DNA of 64,000 bases. Source: Billgrantia tianxiuensis (GTDB lineage: Bacteria > Pseudomonadota > Gammaproteobacteria > Pseudomonadales > Halomonadaceae). Below are positions 46,232 to 57,658 of this stretch, in pieces. A program made the position numbers and the translations under genes. The stretch spans positions 4,278,001-4,342,000 of the forward strand of contig NZ_CP035042.1 of the NCBI RefSeq assembly GCF_009834345.1. Direction: 5' to 3'. The notes beneath the pieces were generated by a model. It searched no databases, had not been told where the DNA came from, and worked only from the letters and a program-made list of their open reading frames with translations. The number at the start of each line of letters is the position of its first letter. Position 1 is the first letter of the stretch.

Positions 46232-49081
46232 ATGGACAAGACCTACCAACCCGAGCAGATCGAATCCCGCTGGTACGAGCGCTGGGAGGCCGACGGCCGC
46301 TTCGCCCCCTCGGGCGAGGGCGAACCCTACTCGATCATGATCCCGCCGCCCAACGTCACCGGCAGCCTGCACATGGGCCACGCGTTCCAGGACACCATCA
46401 TGGACACGCTGATCCGCTGGCGCCGCATGCAGGGCAACAACACCCTGTGGCAGGTGGGCACCGACCACGCCGGCATCGCCACCCAGATGCTGGTCGAGCG
46501 CAAGGTCGCCGCCGAAGAGGGCAAGAGCCGCCACGACCTGGGCCGCGACGCCTTCATCGACAAGGTATGGGAGTGGAAGCACGAATCCGGCGGCCACATC
46601 ACCCGCCAGCTGCGCCGCATGGGCGCCAGCGTTGATTGGTCGCGCGAACGCTTCACCATGGACGACGGCTTCTACAAGGCGGTGCAGGAAGTCTTCGTGC
46701 GGCTCTATGAAGAGAACCTGATCTATCGCGGCAAGCGCCTGGTCAACTGGGACCCCACCCTGCACACCGCCATCTCCGATCTCGAAGTCGAGAACCGCGA
46801 GCAGCAGGGCCAGTTCTGGCACTTCCGCTATCCGCTGGCCGACGGCGTGAAGACCGACGCCGGCCTCGACTACCTGGTCGTCGCCACCACCCGCCCCGAG
46901 ACGATGCTCGGCGATACCGGCGTGGCGGTGAATCCCGATGACCCACGCTACGCCTCGCTGATCGGCAAGTTCGTCGAGCTGCCCTTGGTCGGCCGGCGCA
47001 TCCCCATCGTCGCCGACGAGCACGCCGACATGGAGAAGGGCTCCGGCTGCGTGAAGATCACCCCGGCTCATGACTTCAACGACTACGAGGTGGGTCGTCG
47101 CCACGGCCTGCCGCTGATCAACGTCTTCACCCAGGACGCAGCGATCCTGCCCCAGGCCGAGGCCTTCGACATCCAGGGCCGCCCGCTGCCCGAGATCGAC
47201 CCGAGCCTGCCCCAGGCCTACGCCGGCCTCGACCGCTTCGAGGCGCGCAAGCAGATCGTCGCCGACATGGAGGCCGCCGGGCTGCTCGAGCAGATCGAGA
47301 CGGTCAACAATACCCTGCCCTACGGCGACCGCTCCGGCGACGTCATCGAGCCGCTGCTCACGGACCAGTGGTTCGTCGCCGTGGAGAGCCTGGCCAAGCC
47401 CGCCATCGCCGCGGTGGAGAACGGCGACATCCAGTTCGTGCCCAAGAACTACGAGAACATGTACTTCTCGTGGATGCGCGACCTGCAGGACTGGTGTATC
47501 TCGCGCCAGTTGTGGTGGGGCCACCGCATTCCCGCCTGGTACGACGAAGCCGGCAACGTTTATGTCGCCCGCACCGAGGCCGAGGCGCGCGAGAAGCATG
47601 GTCTTTCCGCCGACGTCGCCCTGACCCAGGACGAAGACGTGCTCGACACCTGGTTCAGCTCGGGCCTATGGACCTTCGGCACCCTGGGCTGGCCGGAGCA
47701 GACCCCGGAGCTGGCGACCTTCCACCCCTCCAGCGTGCTGGTCACCGGCTTCGATATCATCTTCTTCTGGGTCGCGCGGATGATCATGCTGACCCTCAAG
47801 TTCACCGGCGAGGTGCCGTTCAAGACCGTCTACGTGCATGGCCTGGTGCGTGACGGCCAGGGCCAGAAGATGTCCAAGTCGAAGGGCAACGTGCTCGACC
47901 CCATCGACCTGATCGACGGCATCACCCTGGACGCGCTGCTCGAGAAGCGCACCGGCAACATGATGCAGCCGCAGAAGGCCAAGGCCATCGCCAAGGCCAC
48001 CCGCGACGAGTTCCCCGAGGGCATCGAGCCCCACGGCACCGATGCGCTGCGCTTCACCTTCCTCTCCCAGGCTACCACCGGGCGCGACATCAAGTTCGAC
48101 ATGGGCCGCCTCGACGGCTACCGCAACTTCTGCAACAAGCTATGGAACGCCTCGCGCTACGTGCTGATGAACGCCGAGGGCCAGGACTGCGGTGCGCAAG
48201 GTGGCGAGGTCGAACTGTCGCTGGCCGACCGCTGGATCGTCTCGCGTCTGCAGCAGACCGAGGCCCAGGTGACCAAAGCGATGGAGGAGTTCCGCTTCGA
48301 TCATGCGTCGCAAGCACTCTACGAGTTCGTCTGGAACGAGTACTGCGACTGGTACCTGGAGCTCTCCAAGCCGGTGCTGTGGGACGAGGGCGCCAGCGAG
48401 GCGGCCAAGCGCGGTACCCGCCGCACCCTGGTGCGGGTGCTGGAGGCGATCCTGCGCCTGGCCCACCCGATGATGCCCTACATCAGCGAGGAGATCTGGC
48501 AGCGCGTGGCGCCGCTGGCGGGCAAGGCCGCGGGCGACGGCAGCGAATCGATCATGGCGCAGCCCTGGCCGCAGCCGGAAAACCACAAGCTCGACGAAGC
48601 CGCCACCCGCGACATCGAGTGGCTCAAGGGCGTGATCGTGGCGGTGCGCAACGTGCGCGCCGAGATGAACATCGCTCCGGGCAAGCCGCTCGACGTGCTG
48701 CTGACCAAGGGCTCGCAGGCGGATCGCGAACGCCTCGAGGCCAACCGCCTGTTCCTCGCCAAGCTGGCCAAGCTGGAGAGCGCTACCTGGCTCGACGACC
48801 CGAGCGAGGCGCCGCTGTCGGCCACGCAGTTGGTCGGCGACATGGAGGTGCTGGTGCCGATGGCCGACCTGATCGATAAGGACGCCGAGCTCACCCGCCT
48901 GGCCAAGGAGATCGACAAGCAGGACAAGCTGATCGGCGGCATCGAGAAGAAGCTTTCCAACGAGAGCTTCGTCGCCAAGGCGCCGGAGGCGGTGGTCGAG
49001 AAAGAGCGCGGCAAGCTCAAGGAGTACCAGGCGGCCCGCGCCGTGCTGCTCGAACAGCGCGACAAGATCGCCGCGCTGTGA
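46232..49081 (+). CDS. valS: Valyl-tRNA synthetase
   Basis: ValS charges tRNA(Val). The 949-residue class I synthetase has the HIGH-type motif [14 protein letters not shown] near residue 38 and KMSKSKGN in [14 protein letters not shown] near residue 552. An editing CP1 domain lies between them ([17 protein letters not shown]), and a C-terminal coiled-coil arm ([18 protein letters not shown]) sits near the end. Length and order are standard. The start [19 protein letters not shown] is canonical. Confidence 0.98.
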   Translation: MDKTYQPEQIESRWYERWEADGRFAPSGEGEPYSIMIPPPNVTGSLHMGHAFQDTIMDTLIRWRRMQGNNTLWQVGTDHAGIATQMLVERKVAAEEGKSRHDLGRDAFIDKVWEWKHESGGHITRQLRRMGASVDWSRERFTMDDGFYKAVQEVFVRLYEENLIYRGKRLVNWDPTLHTAISDLEVENREQQGQFWHFRYPLADGVKTDAGLDYLVVATTRPETMLGDTGVAVNPDDPRYASLIGKFVELPLVGRRIPIVADEHADMEKGSGCVKITPAHDFNDYEVGRRHGLPLINVFTQDAAILPQAEAFDIQGRPLPEIDPSLPQAYAGLDRFEARKQIVADMEAAGLLEQIETVNNTLPYGDRSGDVIEPLLTDQWFVAVESLAKPAIAAVENGDIQFVPKNYENMYFSWMRDLQDWCISRQLWWGHRIPAWYDEAGNVYVARTEAEAREKHGLSADVALTQDEDVLDTWFSSGLWTFGTLGWPEQTPELATFHPSSVLVTGFDIIFFWVARMIMLTLKFTGEVPFKTVYVHGLVRDGQGQKMSKSKGNVLDPIDLIDGITLDALLEKRTGNMMQPQKAKAIAKATRDEFPEGIEPHGTDALRFTFLSQATTGRDIKFDMGRLDGYRNFCNKLWNASRYVLMNAEGQDCGAQGGEVELSLADRWIVSRLQQTEAQVTKAMEEFRFDHASQALYEFVWNEYCDWYLELSKPVLWDEGASEAAKRGTRRTLVRVLEAILRLAHPMMPYISEEIWQRVAPLAGKAAGDGSESIMAQPWPQPENHKLDEAATRDIEWLKGVIVAVRNVRAEMNIAPGKPLDVLLTKGSQADRERLEANRLFLAKLAKLESATWLDDPSEAPLSATQLVGDMEVLVPMADLIDKDAELTRLAKEIDKQDKLIGGIEKKLSNESFVAKAPEAVVEKERGKLKEYQAARAVLLEQRDKIAAL

Positions 49082-49157
49082 CCCAGCGGCCCGAAACCGC
49101 CGCGTGGTGATTCATAGCGGCCCGGAGATGACGCCAATGCCTCGAGAGGACAACAGC

Positions 49158-50570
<1,413 letters not shown>

Positions 50571-50610
50571 CCGGATTTCAGTCAAATCCCGCTGCGACCA
50601 AGGTCTAAAA

Positions 50611-50630
50611 ATGTCCGTAAAATCGGACAT
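50611..50630 (+). promoter_or_regulatory. Operator-like inverted repeat 2
   Basis: ATGTCCGTAAAATCGGACAT has perfect 7-bp arms and is nearly the same as repeat 1. Centres are 64 bp apart, close to six helical turns, so two activator units could sit on one face of the DNA. It lies about 70-80 bp upstream of a sigma-54 promoter, a usual enhancer distance. Confidence 0.75.
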
Positions 50631-50693
50631 ACCTCTCAACCTTCCTTCCTCACAAATAATTTAACTATTTGTTAGTTAAGGCATTTTTCAATA

Positions 50694-50708
50694 TGGCATG
50701 AAGACTGC
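50694..50708 (+). promoter_or_regulatory. Sigma-54 promoter of the TRAP operon
   Basis: TGGCATG, four bases, then CTGC gives GG at 50695-50696 and GC at 50707-50708 with exactly 10 bases between, as required for sigma-54. Two positions differ from the consensus TGGCAC-N5-TTGC. Transcription would start near 50720, about 110 bp before the binding-protein ATG. Confidence 0.75.
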
Positions 50709-50832
50709 ACTACGTTGGGGCATGTGCCGCTCGAGCGGTGCTGACGGTCGCTTCGCAGGGCGATCCATAAAACGTCCAACCGCCAGGAATCGACCAGGCG
50801 TTGTACCGACAACAACTTCATCAGGAGTCTTC

Positions 50833-51942
50833 ATGTCGTTCACTCCCACTTTCGCCGCTCGCCTTCGCCCGCTCACCCTCGGCGTGGCTGCTGCCGCCCT
50901 GATGGCGGGGCTCACCACCACCGGTACCGCCGCAGCCCAGGAGCGAGTGCGCTGGCAGGTTCCCATCGCCTTCCCCTCGCATCTGGTCGGCCTGAGCACG
51001 CCGGTACGCTTCCTCAGCGAATCGCTGGAGCAGGCTTCCGGTGGCAACATTAACTTGCGCTACTACGAGCCGGGAGAGCTGATCCCGCCGTTCGAAATCC
51101 TCGACGCCGTCTCCGAAGGCCGCTATGACGCCGGCTTCACCTGGGTCGGCTACGACCAGGGCAGCATTCCTTCTCTGCCGCTGTTCGCCGGTGCGCCGTT
51201 CGGCATGGAGCCGCCTGCCTACCTGGCCTGGCACTACTTCGGCGGCGGCCAGGAGCTGCTCGAAGAGATCTACGCTGACTACAACGTCCAGCCGCTGCTG
51301 TGCAGCATGATCGGCCCGGAAGCCGCCGGCTGGTTCGCCGAGCCACTGGAGAATCTCGACCAGATCGATGGCCTACGCATTCGCTTCGCCGGTATCGGCG
51401 GCCGGGTGATGGAGCGCCTGGGCGCCTCCGTGACGATGATTCCTGGGGGTGAGCTCTACCAGGCCATGGAGCGCGGCACTATCGACGCCATGGAGTTCTC
51501 CGCCCCGGCGGTGGACCGCATCCTCGGCATGCAGGAGATCGTGCAGAACTACATCATGCCGGGCTGGCACCAGACCTTCACCACTGCGCACCTGCTGGTC
51601 AACAAGGACAGCTGGGAGGCGCTGGAACCGCAGACCCAGGCGATGATCGACATGGGCTGCCGTGCGGCGACCCTCTACGGCTACTCCGAGAGCGAGATCG
51701 AGACGCCCAAGGCACTGCGCGACTTCGAGGCCGAAGGCGTCAATGCCCAGGTGCTCTCCGACGAGATTCTCGGCGAGCTGCGCCGGGTGACCAACGAGGT
51801 GCAGGCCGAGATCGCCGCCGAGGATGAGATGTTCGGTCGCGTGCTCGAGAGCCAGCGGGAGTTCATGAAGCTGCACGGCAACTGGCACGTCAAGGGCCAC
51901 CTGCCGCGCTCCTACTACGCGCCGGAAAACCTCGAAAACTGA
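50833..51942 (+). CDS. TRAP transporter substrate-binding protein (DctP family)
   Basis: A 369-residue periplasmic receptor for a sodium-driven tripartite (TRAP) importer. The signal peptide is about residues 1-37, ending in a TGTAAAQE-like site after LGVAAAALMAGLTTTG. The mature protein resembles 2-oxoacid/hydroxyacid receptors of the TakP type: WQVPIAFPSHLVGLSTPVRF, the ligand-arginine region LRIRFAGIGGRVMERLGAS, and GELYQAMERGTIDAMEFSAP. CAGGAG precedes the ATG. The longer frame back to 50698 overlaps the promoter. The ligand is probably a small hydroxy- or keto-acid. Confidence 0.92.
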   Translation: MSFTPTFAARLRPLTLGVAAAALMAGLTTTGTAAAQERVRWQVPIAFPSHLVGLSTPVRFLSESLEQASGGNINLRYYEPGELIPPFEILDAVSEGRYDAGFTWVGYDQGSIPSLPLFAGAPFGMEPPAYLAWHYFGGGQELLEEIYADYNVQPLLCSMIGPEAAGWFAEPLENLDQIDGLRIRFAGIGGRVMERLGASVTMIPGGELYQAMERGTIDAMEFSAPAVDRILGMQEIVQNYIMPGWHQTFTTAHLLVNKDSWEALEPQTQAMIDMGCRAATLYGYSESEIETPKALRDFEAEGVNAQVLSDEILGELRRVTNEVQAEIAAEDEMFGRVLESQREFMKLHGNWHVKGHLPRSYYAPENLEN

Positions 51943-52044
51943 GCTGGCCGCCCGCTACCGGGCAGCCTCTCCAAGCCATGAGTGACAGCGGTCCCCGCCG
52001 TATGGCGGGGCCGCCCCGTTTTCCCACGCCCCGGAGTCACCCCA

Positions 52045-52641
52045 ATGAGCGTCAACGATTCGGCGGCCTCTCCCCAGGGGCCGGAGGGCCACTCCACGCC
52101 AGAGTTGCCCACCAACCGCCTCAGCTATCGTCTCGACATGGCCATCCTGTTGTTCGGCCGTGCCGTTTCCTGGCTGTGGCTCGCTACCCTGGCGGTAGTG
52201 CTGACCAACGTGGTCAATCGCTTCATCCTCGGCCGCGGCTCGATCGCCGTGGAAGAACTCTCCTGGCACCTGTTCGGTGCCACCATGATCCTCACCCTGG
52301 CCTATGCCGTGGTCAGCGACGACCATGTGCGCGTCGACGTGATCCGCGAGAAATTCTCGCTGCGTACCCAGGCCTGGATCGAGATCATCGCCATCGTGCT
52401 ACTGGCCCTGCCGGTGCTCTACCTGATGGCCGAGGCGCTGTTCGAATACGGCTACCGCTCCTTCGCGCGCGGCGAGCGCTCCCAGGCACCCAGCGGCCTG
52501 CCCTACCGCTTCATCATCAAGACCCTGATCCCCATCGGACTCACGCTGGTCGCCGTGGCGTTGCTTTCCCGGGCACTGCGCTGCTCCACCCTGCTGTTCG
52601 GTTACCCCCGGCGCGTCAACAAGACGACCCCACGGCAGTAA
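52045..52641 (+). CDS. TRAP transporter small membrane subunit (DctQ family)
   Basis: The 198-residue protein has four hydrophobic helices, as expected for DctQ, which scaffolds the large subunit. Recognisable elements are VNRFILGRGSIAVEELSWHLFGA, seen here as RFILGRGSIAVEELSWH, and VVSDDHVRVDVIREKFS in the first loop. The ATG at 52045 has CGGAG upstream; an earlier start at 51982 would add unrelated residues. It lies between the receptor and large-subunit genes. Confidence 0.9.
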   Translation: MSVNDSAASPQGPEGHSTPELPTNRLSYRLDMAILLFGRAVSWLWLATLAVVLTNVVNRFILGRGSIAVEELSWHLFGATMILTLAYAVVSDDHVRVDVIREKFSLRTQAWIEIIAIVLLALPVLYLMAEALFEYGYRSFARGERSQAPSGLPYRFIIKTLIPIGLTLVAVALLSRALRCSTLLFGYPRRVNKTTPRQ

Positions 52642-52691
52642 TCGCCCACGACCTATCCGGAATACGCCACGTTCATCTAGCGAGATCGACT

Positions 52692-54062
52692 ATGGGACTG
52701 GAACAATTTCTCGTGCTGGCGATGTTCGCCAGCTTCATGGGCCTGCTGCTGCTGGGTTTCCCGGTGGCTTGGTCGCTGGCCGGTATCGGTTTCGTCTTCG
52801 CCGTCATCGGCCACGTGCTGGTGGAATTCCTTGGCGCCGACCTGTGGTTCTCCTGGAGCGGCACCATTGGTGTGCTGGACCGCCGTATCTACGGCATCGT
52901 CGCCAATGAACTGATGGTGGCCCTGCCGCTATTCATCTTCATGGGCATCATGCTCGACCGCTCCGGCATCGCCGAACGCCTGGTCACATCGCTGGTCCGC
53001 GTGCTCGGCGGCCTGCGCGGCGGTTACGCCGTCACCGTGGTCATCGTCGGCGTACTGCTGGCCGCCTCCACCGGTATCGTCGGCGCCTCGGTGGTGCTGC
53101 TCGGCATGCTGTCGCTGGGCCCAATGATGCGCGCCCAATACAACAAGTCGCTGGCGGTGGGCACCGCCTGTTCGGTAGGTACGCTCGGCATTCTCGTGCC
53201 ACCCAGCATCATGCTGGTGCTGATGGCGGACCGCATGGGTACTTCCGACGCTTCGGTGGGGCGGCTGTTCATGGCCGCGCTGGTTCCCGGCGTGATGCTC
53301 GGCGTGCTCTATATCGCCTACATCCTGATCGCCGCCTATCTGAACAAGGACCTGGCGCCGGCCCCCAAGGACCGCGAGCCGCTCGACGCGCGCGCCTTCC
53401 TGCAGGTATTCAAGGCGGTGCTGCCCCCGCTGGGGTTGATCCTGGCGGTGCTCGGCTCGATCTTCACCGGCTTCGCCACCACCACCGAGGCTTCGGCAGT
53501 GGGTGCGCTGGGCGCCATGTTGCTGGCCCTGGTCAACCGTCGGCTCAGCCTTGCCACCCTGCGCCAGGCGCTCTACCAGACCAGCCGTACCACGGCCTTC
53601 ATCTTCGCCATCTTCATCGGCGCCACGGTGTTCGCTGCCGTGCTGCGTGGGCTGGGCGGTGACGACGTGGTGCGTTTCGCCCTTACCGGGCTGCCCTTCG
53701 GTGAAACCGGCATCGTGCTGACGATCCTGGCGGTGGTGTTCCTGCTCGGCTTCTTCCTCGATTGGGTCGAGATCACCCTGATCATTCTGCCGCTGGTGGC
53801 ACCGGTGGTGATGAGCCTGGGCGTGGATCCGCTATGGTTCGCCATCCTCTTTGCCATCTGCCTGCAGACCTCGTTCCTGACGCCGCCAGTGGGCTTCGCC
53901 CTCTTCTACATCAAGGGCGTTTGTCCGCCGGGTATCACTACCCGCGACATCTATCTCGGCGTGGCGCCCTTCGTGGCCATTCAGTTGCTTGGGCTATTGC
54001 TGGTGTTCTTCTTCGCCCCGCTGGCGACCTGGCTGCCCAGCGAGATCTATGGCGGTCGCTGA
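52692..54062 (+). CDS. TRAP transporter large permease subunit (DctM family)
   Basis: The 456-residue protein with about 12 membrane segments is the transport-catalysing subunit. Family features are FPVAWSLAGIGFVFAVIG, NELMVALPLFIFMGIML, and the sodium/substrate loop SVGTLGILVPPSIMLVL with its second half near the end, QTSFLTPPVGFALFYIKG. The ATG at 52692 gives the canonical start. It is followed after 36 bp by the dehydrogenase, so the two are probably co-expressed. Confidence 0.93.
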   Translation: MGLEQFLVLAMFASFMGLLLLGFPVAWSLAGIGFVFAVIGHVLVEFLGADLWFSWSGTIGVLDRRIYGIVANELMVALPLFIFMGIMLDRSGIAERLVTSLVRVLGGLRGGYAVTVVIVGVLLAASTGIVGASVVLLGMLSLGPMMRAQYNKSLAVGTACSVGTLGILVPPSIMLVLMADRMGTSDASVGRLFMAALVPGVMLGVLYIAYILIAAYLNKDLAPAPKDREPLDARAFLQVFKAVLPPLGLILAVLGSIFTGFATTTEASAVGALGAMLLALVNRRLSLATLRQALYQTSRTTAFIFAIFIGATVFAAVLRGLGGDDVVRFALTGLPFGETGIVLTILAVVFLLGFFLDWVEITLIILPLVAPVVMSLGVDPLWFAILFAICLQTSFLTPPVGFALFYIKGVCPPGITTRDIYLGVAPFVAIQLLGLLLVFFFAPLATWLPSEIYGGR

Positions 54063-54098
54063 CTTTTCGGTAGGGGTTTCTCGACAGGGAGATGAACT

Positions 54099-54881
54099 AT
54101 GCAACTCATTGACAAGACGGCACTGATCACGGGTGCCGCCGGCGGCATCGGCCGCGCCATTGCCGAGCGCTATGCCCGCGAGGGGGCCAGGGTCGCGGTG
54201 GCCGATCTCGATCTGGCCGCCGCCGAGGCCACCGTCGCGCAGATCCGCGCGAGCGGTGGCCAGGCCATGGCGCTGGCCATGGACGTCACCGACGAGGCGG
54301 CGGTCGATGCCGGAGTGGAACGCCTGGTGGCCGAGTGGGGCGGACTGGACATCGCCGTGGCCAATGCCGGCATCCAGCACATCGCACCGCTGCACACCCT
54401 CGCGTATGCCGATTGGCGCAGGGTGATGGCGGTACACCTGGATGGCGCCTTCCTGGTCACCAGCGCCGCCCTGCGCCAGATGTACCGGCAACCGAGTGGC
54501 GGCTGCCTGCTCTACATGGGCTCGGTGCACAGCAAGCTCGCCTCGCCGCTCAAGGCCCCCTACGTGACCGCCAAGCATGGCCTGCTGGGGCTGTGCCGCA
54601 GCGTGGCCAAGGAAGGTGCGGCGCACCGGGTGCGGGCCAACGTGATATGTCCGGGGTTCGTGCGCACGCCGCTGGTGGATCGGCAGATTCCCGAGCAGGC
54701 CGAGGCGCTGGGTATCTCCGAAGAAGCGGTGATACGCAACGTGATGCTCAAGGATACCGTCGATGGCGAGTTCACCACGCTGGACGATATTGCCGAAGTG
54801 GCGCTGCACTTGGCGGCCTTTCCCACGGCGGCGCTGACGGGGCAGTCAGTGGTGGCCAGCCACGGGTGGTATATGCAGTAA
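54099..54881 (+). CDS. bdhA: 3-hydroxybutyrate dehydrogenase
   Basis: A 260-residue SDR enzyme that oxidises (R)-3-hydroxybutyrate to acetoacetate with NAD. The cofactor loop is [17 protein letters not shown]; the catalytic serine, tyrosine and lysine are in [20 protein letters not shown]. The C-terminal stretch [19 protein letters not shown] with [19 protein letters not shown] is highly characteristic of 3-hydroxybutyrate dehydrogenases. It is the last gene after the TRAP operon. This suggests the transporter brings in 3-hydroxybutyrate or a related acid, which this enzyme feeds into central metabolism. Confidence 0.92.
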   Translation: MQLIDKTALITGAAGGIGRAIAERYAREGARVAVADLDLAAAEATVAQIRASGGQAMALAMDVTDEAAVDAGVERLVAEWGGLDIAVANAGIQHIAPLHTLAYADWRRVMAVHLDGAFLVTSAALRQMYRQPSGGCLLYMGSVHSKLASPLKAPYVTAKHGLLGLCRSVAKEGAAHRVRANVICPGFVRTPLVDRQIPEQAEALGISEEAVIRNVMLKDTVDGEFTTLDDIAEVALHLAAFPTAALTGQSVVASHGWYMQ

Positions 54882-54888
54882 GGAAACC

Positions 54889-54944
54889 CTGCACAGATGC
54901 CTGCGCGGGCGAAGCGCTCGTCGACTTGTGCAGCGCTTCCTAAG
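54889..54944 (+). repeat. Hairpin-forming repeat after bdhA (right half recurs inverted near 56322)
   Basis: Arms CTGCACA (54889-54895) and TGTGCAG (54927-54933), and GAAGCGCT (54911-54918) and AGCGCTTC (54932-54939), allow alternative hairpins. The 29 bp at 54916-54944 match 56322-56350 in inverted orientation at about 26 positions. The copies bracket the PAP2 and META-domain genes. It may also serve as the terminator of the TRAP-bdhA transcript. Confidence 0.6.
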
Positions 54945-55032
54945 CAAAGCGAGAGCATTAGGGAACGCTGTTCTGCAACACGGCTTTCACATAGAATGAG
55001 GGTACCGTTCATCAACGCGTGCCGATGCCCTC

Positions 55033-55767
55033 ATGCCTCATACCGAACCGACCTTCGCGCCAGGGCGCATCCTGCTCTTCAACCTGCTGGGCGCCCTGCT
55101 GGTGTGGTCCTGGCTTTCGCCCGGCCTGCTGTTCTGGACCGAGTTGGACGACGCCGTCTTCTTCACCACCAATGCCTGGCTGAGCGAAGACAACGAAGCC
55201 TGGGTGCTGTTCGTGGCGGCCATCAACAATCGCTTGTTCGATGTGATCAGCCTGTTGGTCCTGCTAGCCATCTACCTGTGGGCCATGAGCCAGGATACCC
55301 AGCGCCAGCACCGTCTGATGCGCTGGGGCGGCATCGGCTTCACCATGCTGATCTCGGCGGTCGTCATTGCCCAGGGTTTCCGCATGGTGGTGCCTTACAC
55401 TCATCCCAGCCCCACCGTGGTGTACGACAACGTCAACCTGGTGACGGAGTTGGTCGACTTCTCCACCAAGGACAGCTCAGGCAGCAGCTTTCCGGGCGAC
55501 CATGGCATCAACCTGTTCCTGTTCACCGCCTTCATGTGGCGCTTCGTCGGCCTGCGTGTTGCCTTGGTCAGTGCGGTCTTTGCGGTGCTGCTCAGTGCCC
55601 CGCGCATCCTCAGCGGCGCCCACTGGTTCAGCGACGTATTCTTCGCCGCACTGGCGATCAACCTGATCGTCACGCCGTGGATACTGCTCACTCCGGTCGG
55701 GCCGGGACTGGCACGGGCGATCACCGCGGGACTGGTGAAGGCGCGCAACGCTCTCCCAAGACGCTGA
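55033..55767 (+). CDS. PAP2-family membrane phosphatase (second copy)
   Basis: A 244-residue membrane protein with the PAP2 triad: VVPYTHPSP region, PGDHG in SSFPGDHGINLFLF (replacing the usual PSGH), and GAHWFSDV with the catalytic histidine and aspartate. The first motif is atypical, closer to LpxT/PgpB-like enzymes that act on undecaprenyl diphosphate or lipid A. It is unrelated in sequence to the PAP2 protein at 20818 beyond the motifs, and no Pho-type array precedes it. The substrate is unknown. Confidence 0.82.
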   Translation: MPHTEPTFAPGRILLFNLLGALLVWSWLSPGLLFWTELDDAVFFTTNAWLSEDNEAWVLFVAAINNRLFDVISLLVLLAIYLWAMSQDTQRQHRLMRWGGIGFTMLISAVVIAQGFRMVVPYTHPSPTVVYDNVNLVTELVDFSTKDSSGSSFPGDHGINLFLFTAFMWRFVGLRVALVSAVFAVLLSAPRILSGAHWFSDVFFAALAINLIVTPWILLTPVGPGLARAITAGLVKARNALPRR

Positions 55768-55797
55768 TCTCACGTTGATTTCACCCCAATACGAAGA

Positions 55798-55830
55798 GGT
55801 GGAGTTGCGTTACGCGCAACCCCACCCTTT
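55798..55830. terminator. Terminator between convergent PAP2 and META-domain genes
   Basis: GGTGGAGTTGCG and CGCAACCCCACC pair with one mismatch around a 5-base loop, followed by CTTT on the plus strand. Lying between two convergent genes, it can serve both. Confidence 0.65.
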
Positions 55831-55832
55831 CG

Positions 55833-56288
55833 TCAGTTGGCTTTGCGCCAGCCGCCCAAGACCCGCTGGTCGCGACCGAAGAACACCAGCCGGTCATGAT
55901 CGATGAGGAAGCGGTAGGCGTTCTCCATCATCCCGGTCACACGCCGGGCATCCTCTAGCTGCGGGCAGCCCCGGCGGGTAGTCCCCAGCTCACTGAACTG
56001 GATGCGGTTGCCCTCGTCGAGGTTTACCCGCCCATTGATCTGGTTGCAGCCGTCGCTGCCGGACACGCGGCCATCGGGGGAAACCACGAAGTGAGGCGTC
56101 TCCGGCATGGAGAGCCGCTCGTCCGTCCCCATCAGTAGCAGGTTCCAGCGTTGCCCCACGACTGGATGGTCGCTGCTGGCACGCGGGGCGTCTTGACGAG
56201 CGGGCTCGGTCGGCTTGCCGCCGCAGGCGGCCAGGGTCATGGCGACGAACGCCAACAGCAGCGCTCGGCCAGGCAGAGTCTTGATCAT
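55833..56288 (-). CDS. META-domain lipoprotein (HslJ-like)
   Basis: The 151-residue protein has a lipoprotein signal peptide with lipobox LAAC (residues about 18-21). A META domain follows: RWNLLLMGTDERLSM, HFVVSPDGRVSGSDGCNQI, and the closing FFGRDQRVLGGW. META-domain proteins such as HslJ are envelope proteins linked to heat or drug stress. The GSDGCNQI motif is the family hallmark. It is convergent with the PAP2 gene. Confidence 0.85.
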   Translation of the reverse strand: MIKTLPGRALLLAFVAMTLAACGGKPTEPARQDAPRASSDHPVVGQRWNLLLMGTDERLSMPETPHFVVSPDGRVSGSDGCNQINGRVNLDEGNRIQFSELGTTRRGCPQLEDARRVTGMMENAYRFLIDHDRLVFFGRDQRVLGGWRKAN

Positions 56289-56321
56289 CGAGAGATTCGT
56301 TCCTTATTGCTTTACATCGAT

Positions 56322-56350
56322 CTTGGGAAGCGCTGCACAAATTGACGAGC
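56322..56350 (-). repeat. Inverted copy of the short repeat at 54916-54944
   Basis: About 26 of 29 bases match the copy at 54916-54944 in inverted orientation, sharing AGCGCTGCACAA on this strand. It lies between the META-domain gene start and repeat element A. It could be a remnant of a small mobile element or a dispersed palindrome. Confidence 0.55.
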
Positions 56351-56413
56351 GAGATGAAGCGGCTAGGTTCGTTCCCGACGAACCAACGCACTTCCCACAT
56401 CCATGTGGGTCGC

Positions 56414-56584
56414 AAGGCGCACGGAGCACAGAACCGAGCGAAGCGACAAACAGCCGTAGGCTGGCCCCGAAGGGGCGAGAAGCCGAAGGCTTCGAGTCAA
56501 CCGGAGCATATGGGGTATATGTGAGGATCCGCCGGTCCGACGCTTCGGCACCGCGCAACGCAGCGATTCGCTCGCGCAGGCATT
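56414..56584 (+). repeat. 171-bp dispersed repeat, copy A
   Basis: Matches 60098-60268 without length change at roughly 85-90% identity by eye. It contains the hairpin GGCCCCGAAGGGGC-like block (56463-56477) and ends near CGCGCAGGCATT. Just left of it, GAGCGAGATGAAGC also occurs left of copy B, but here about 50 bp are inserted between. It fills the 312-bp gap between the META-domain gene and gloA. A short open frame inside is conserved only as part of the repeat. Confidence 0.8.
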
Positions 56585-56599
56585 TGGGAGTGTTTCCCC

Positions 56600-57040
56600 T
56601 TACCAAGTGCCGGTGTTTTCCATCGAGGCCCAGGGCTCCTTGGGCGGCAGCGCCTCGCCCTTCTGCAGCAATTCGATGGAGATGCCGTCGGGGCTACGCA
56701 CGAAGGCCATGTGGCCGTCGCGGGGCGGACGGTTGATGGTCACGCCGGCCTTCTGCAGCCGCTCGCACAGGGCATAAATATCATCGACCCGATAGGCCAG
56801 GTGACCGAAGTTGCGCCCACCGCCGTATTCTTCGGGATCCCAGTTGTAGGTCAGCTCGAGTTCCGGCGCCTTGAGCTCGGCGGAACGCGACTCGTCCTCG
56901 GGTGCGGCGAGAAAAACCAAGGTGAAGCGCCCCTTCTCGTTCTCCTTGCGCCTCACTTCCTTCAGCCCCAGCAAGTCGCAGTAGAAACGCAGCGACGCAT
57001 CAAGGTCGCTGACTCGAACCATGGTGTGCAGGTACTGCAT
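56600..57040 (-). CDS. gloA: Lactoylglutathione lyase (glyoxalase I)
   Basis: GloA converts the methylglyoxal-glutathione adduct to S-lactoylglutathione. The 146-residue protein begins [20 protein letters not shown], with the first metal-binding histidine in [28 protein letters not shown] contains the metal glutamate and histidine, shown here as [19 protein letters not shown]. The last ligand is the glutamate of SIELLQ. The start at 57040 has AGGAGGG upstream; earlier ATG at 57076 lacks support. Length is a little above the usual 135. Confidence 0.93.
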   Translation of the reverse strand: MQYLHTMVRVSDLDASLRFYCDLLGLKEVRRKENEKGRFTLVFLAAPEDESRSAELKAPELELTYNWDPEEYGGGRNFGHLAYRVDDIYALCERLQKAGVTINRPPRDGHMAFVRSPDGISIELLQKGEALPPKEPWASMENTGTW

Positions 57041-57072
57041 GAGCCCTCCTTGTCGTCCTGGCTTTCGGCGAA

Positions 57073-57567
57073 TCAATCGTGAGTATACTCGCTGAAGACG
57101 GCCGGCGTCCGGTCCTCATGCCGCCAGGTCAGCACGGCGTAATCGTCGTAGCGCCCCGTCTCCATGCCTGGTGATCCATGGGGCATGCCTGGCACCGTCA
57201 GTCCTACCACGTCGGGCCGCTCATCAAGCAGACGCTTGATGTCGGCGGCCGGCACGTGGCCCTCGATCACATAGCCCTCGATCAGCGCCGTATGGCAGGA
57301 AGCCAGCTCGGGAGCGACGCCGTGTTCGATCTTCACCGAACGCATGTCGCGGGTCTTGTGCTGGCGTACCTCGAAGCCTGCCTCCCGGAGGTGTTCGGCC
57401 CAATCCGTGCAGCAACCGCAGTTCGGGTCCTGGTACATCTCGACCACCGAACCGGCTTGGGTACTGGCACCCGGGGTCAGGGCAAGGTAAAGGGCCAGTG
57501 CACCACCGGCCAGCAGCGACAGCGCCGTTACCTTTGTGGTCTTTCGGTTTACGGGTAGGATCTTCAT
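57073..57567 (-). CDS. DUF411-domain exported metal-binding protein
   Basis: The 164-residue protein has an N-terminal membrane anchor/signal segment ([19 protein letters not shown]) and a DUF411 domain: [20 protein letters not shown] with a CGCC motif, seen here as [12 protein letters not shown], and [20 protein letters not shown], then [13 protein letters not shown]411 proteins are often linked to copper or silver handling, and the CGCC, CH and [10 protein letters not shown] residues could bind metal. That role is inference from family context. It sits next to gloA on the same strand with 32 bp between. Confidence 0.85.
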   Translation of the reverse strand: MKILPVNRKTTKVTALSLLAGGALALYLALTPGASTQAGSVVEMYQDPNCGCCTDWAEHLREAGFEVRQHKTRDMRSVKIEHGVAPELASCHTALIEGYVIEGHVPAADIKRLLDERPDVVGLTVPGMPHGSPGMETGRYDDYAVLTWRHEDRTPAVFSEYTHD

Positions 57568-57658
57568 GCGGGGTGGCTCCTGAAGCGTTGCGGCCAGATA
57601 ATGAATCGTGACAAGCCACCACGGCCTTGCCAATACCTACAAGGGGAAAGAGGCGGAA

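Noticed and set aside
50573..50590. Palindrome GGATTTCAGTCAAATCC between the two operators as a terminator of the activator gene
   Set aside because: The stem is only six weak base pairs with no T tract. It may be incidental.
56363..56551. Short open frames inside repeat copies A and B with similar predicted peptides
   Set aside because: The similarity follows from the DNA repeat itself. No ribosome-binding site or codon-position bias supports translation.
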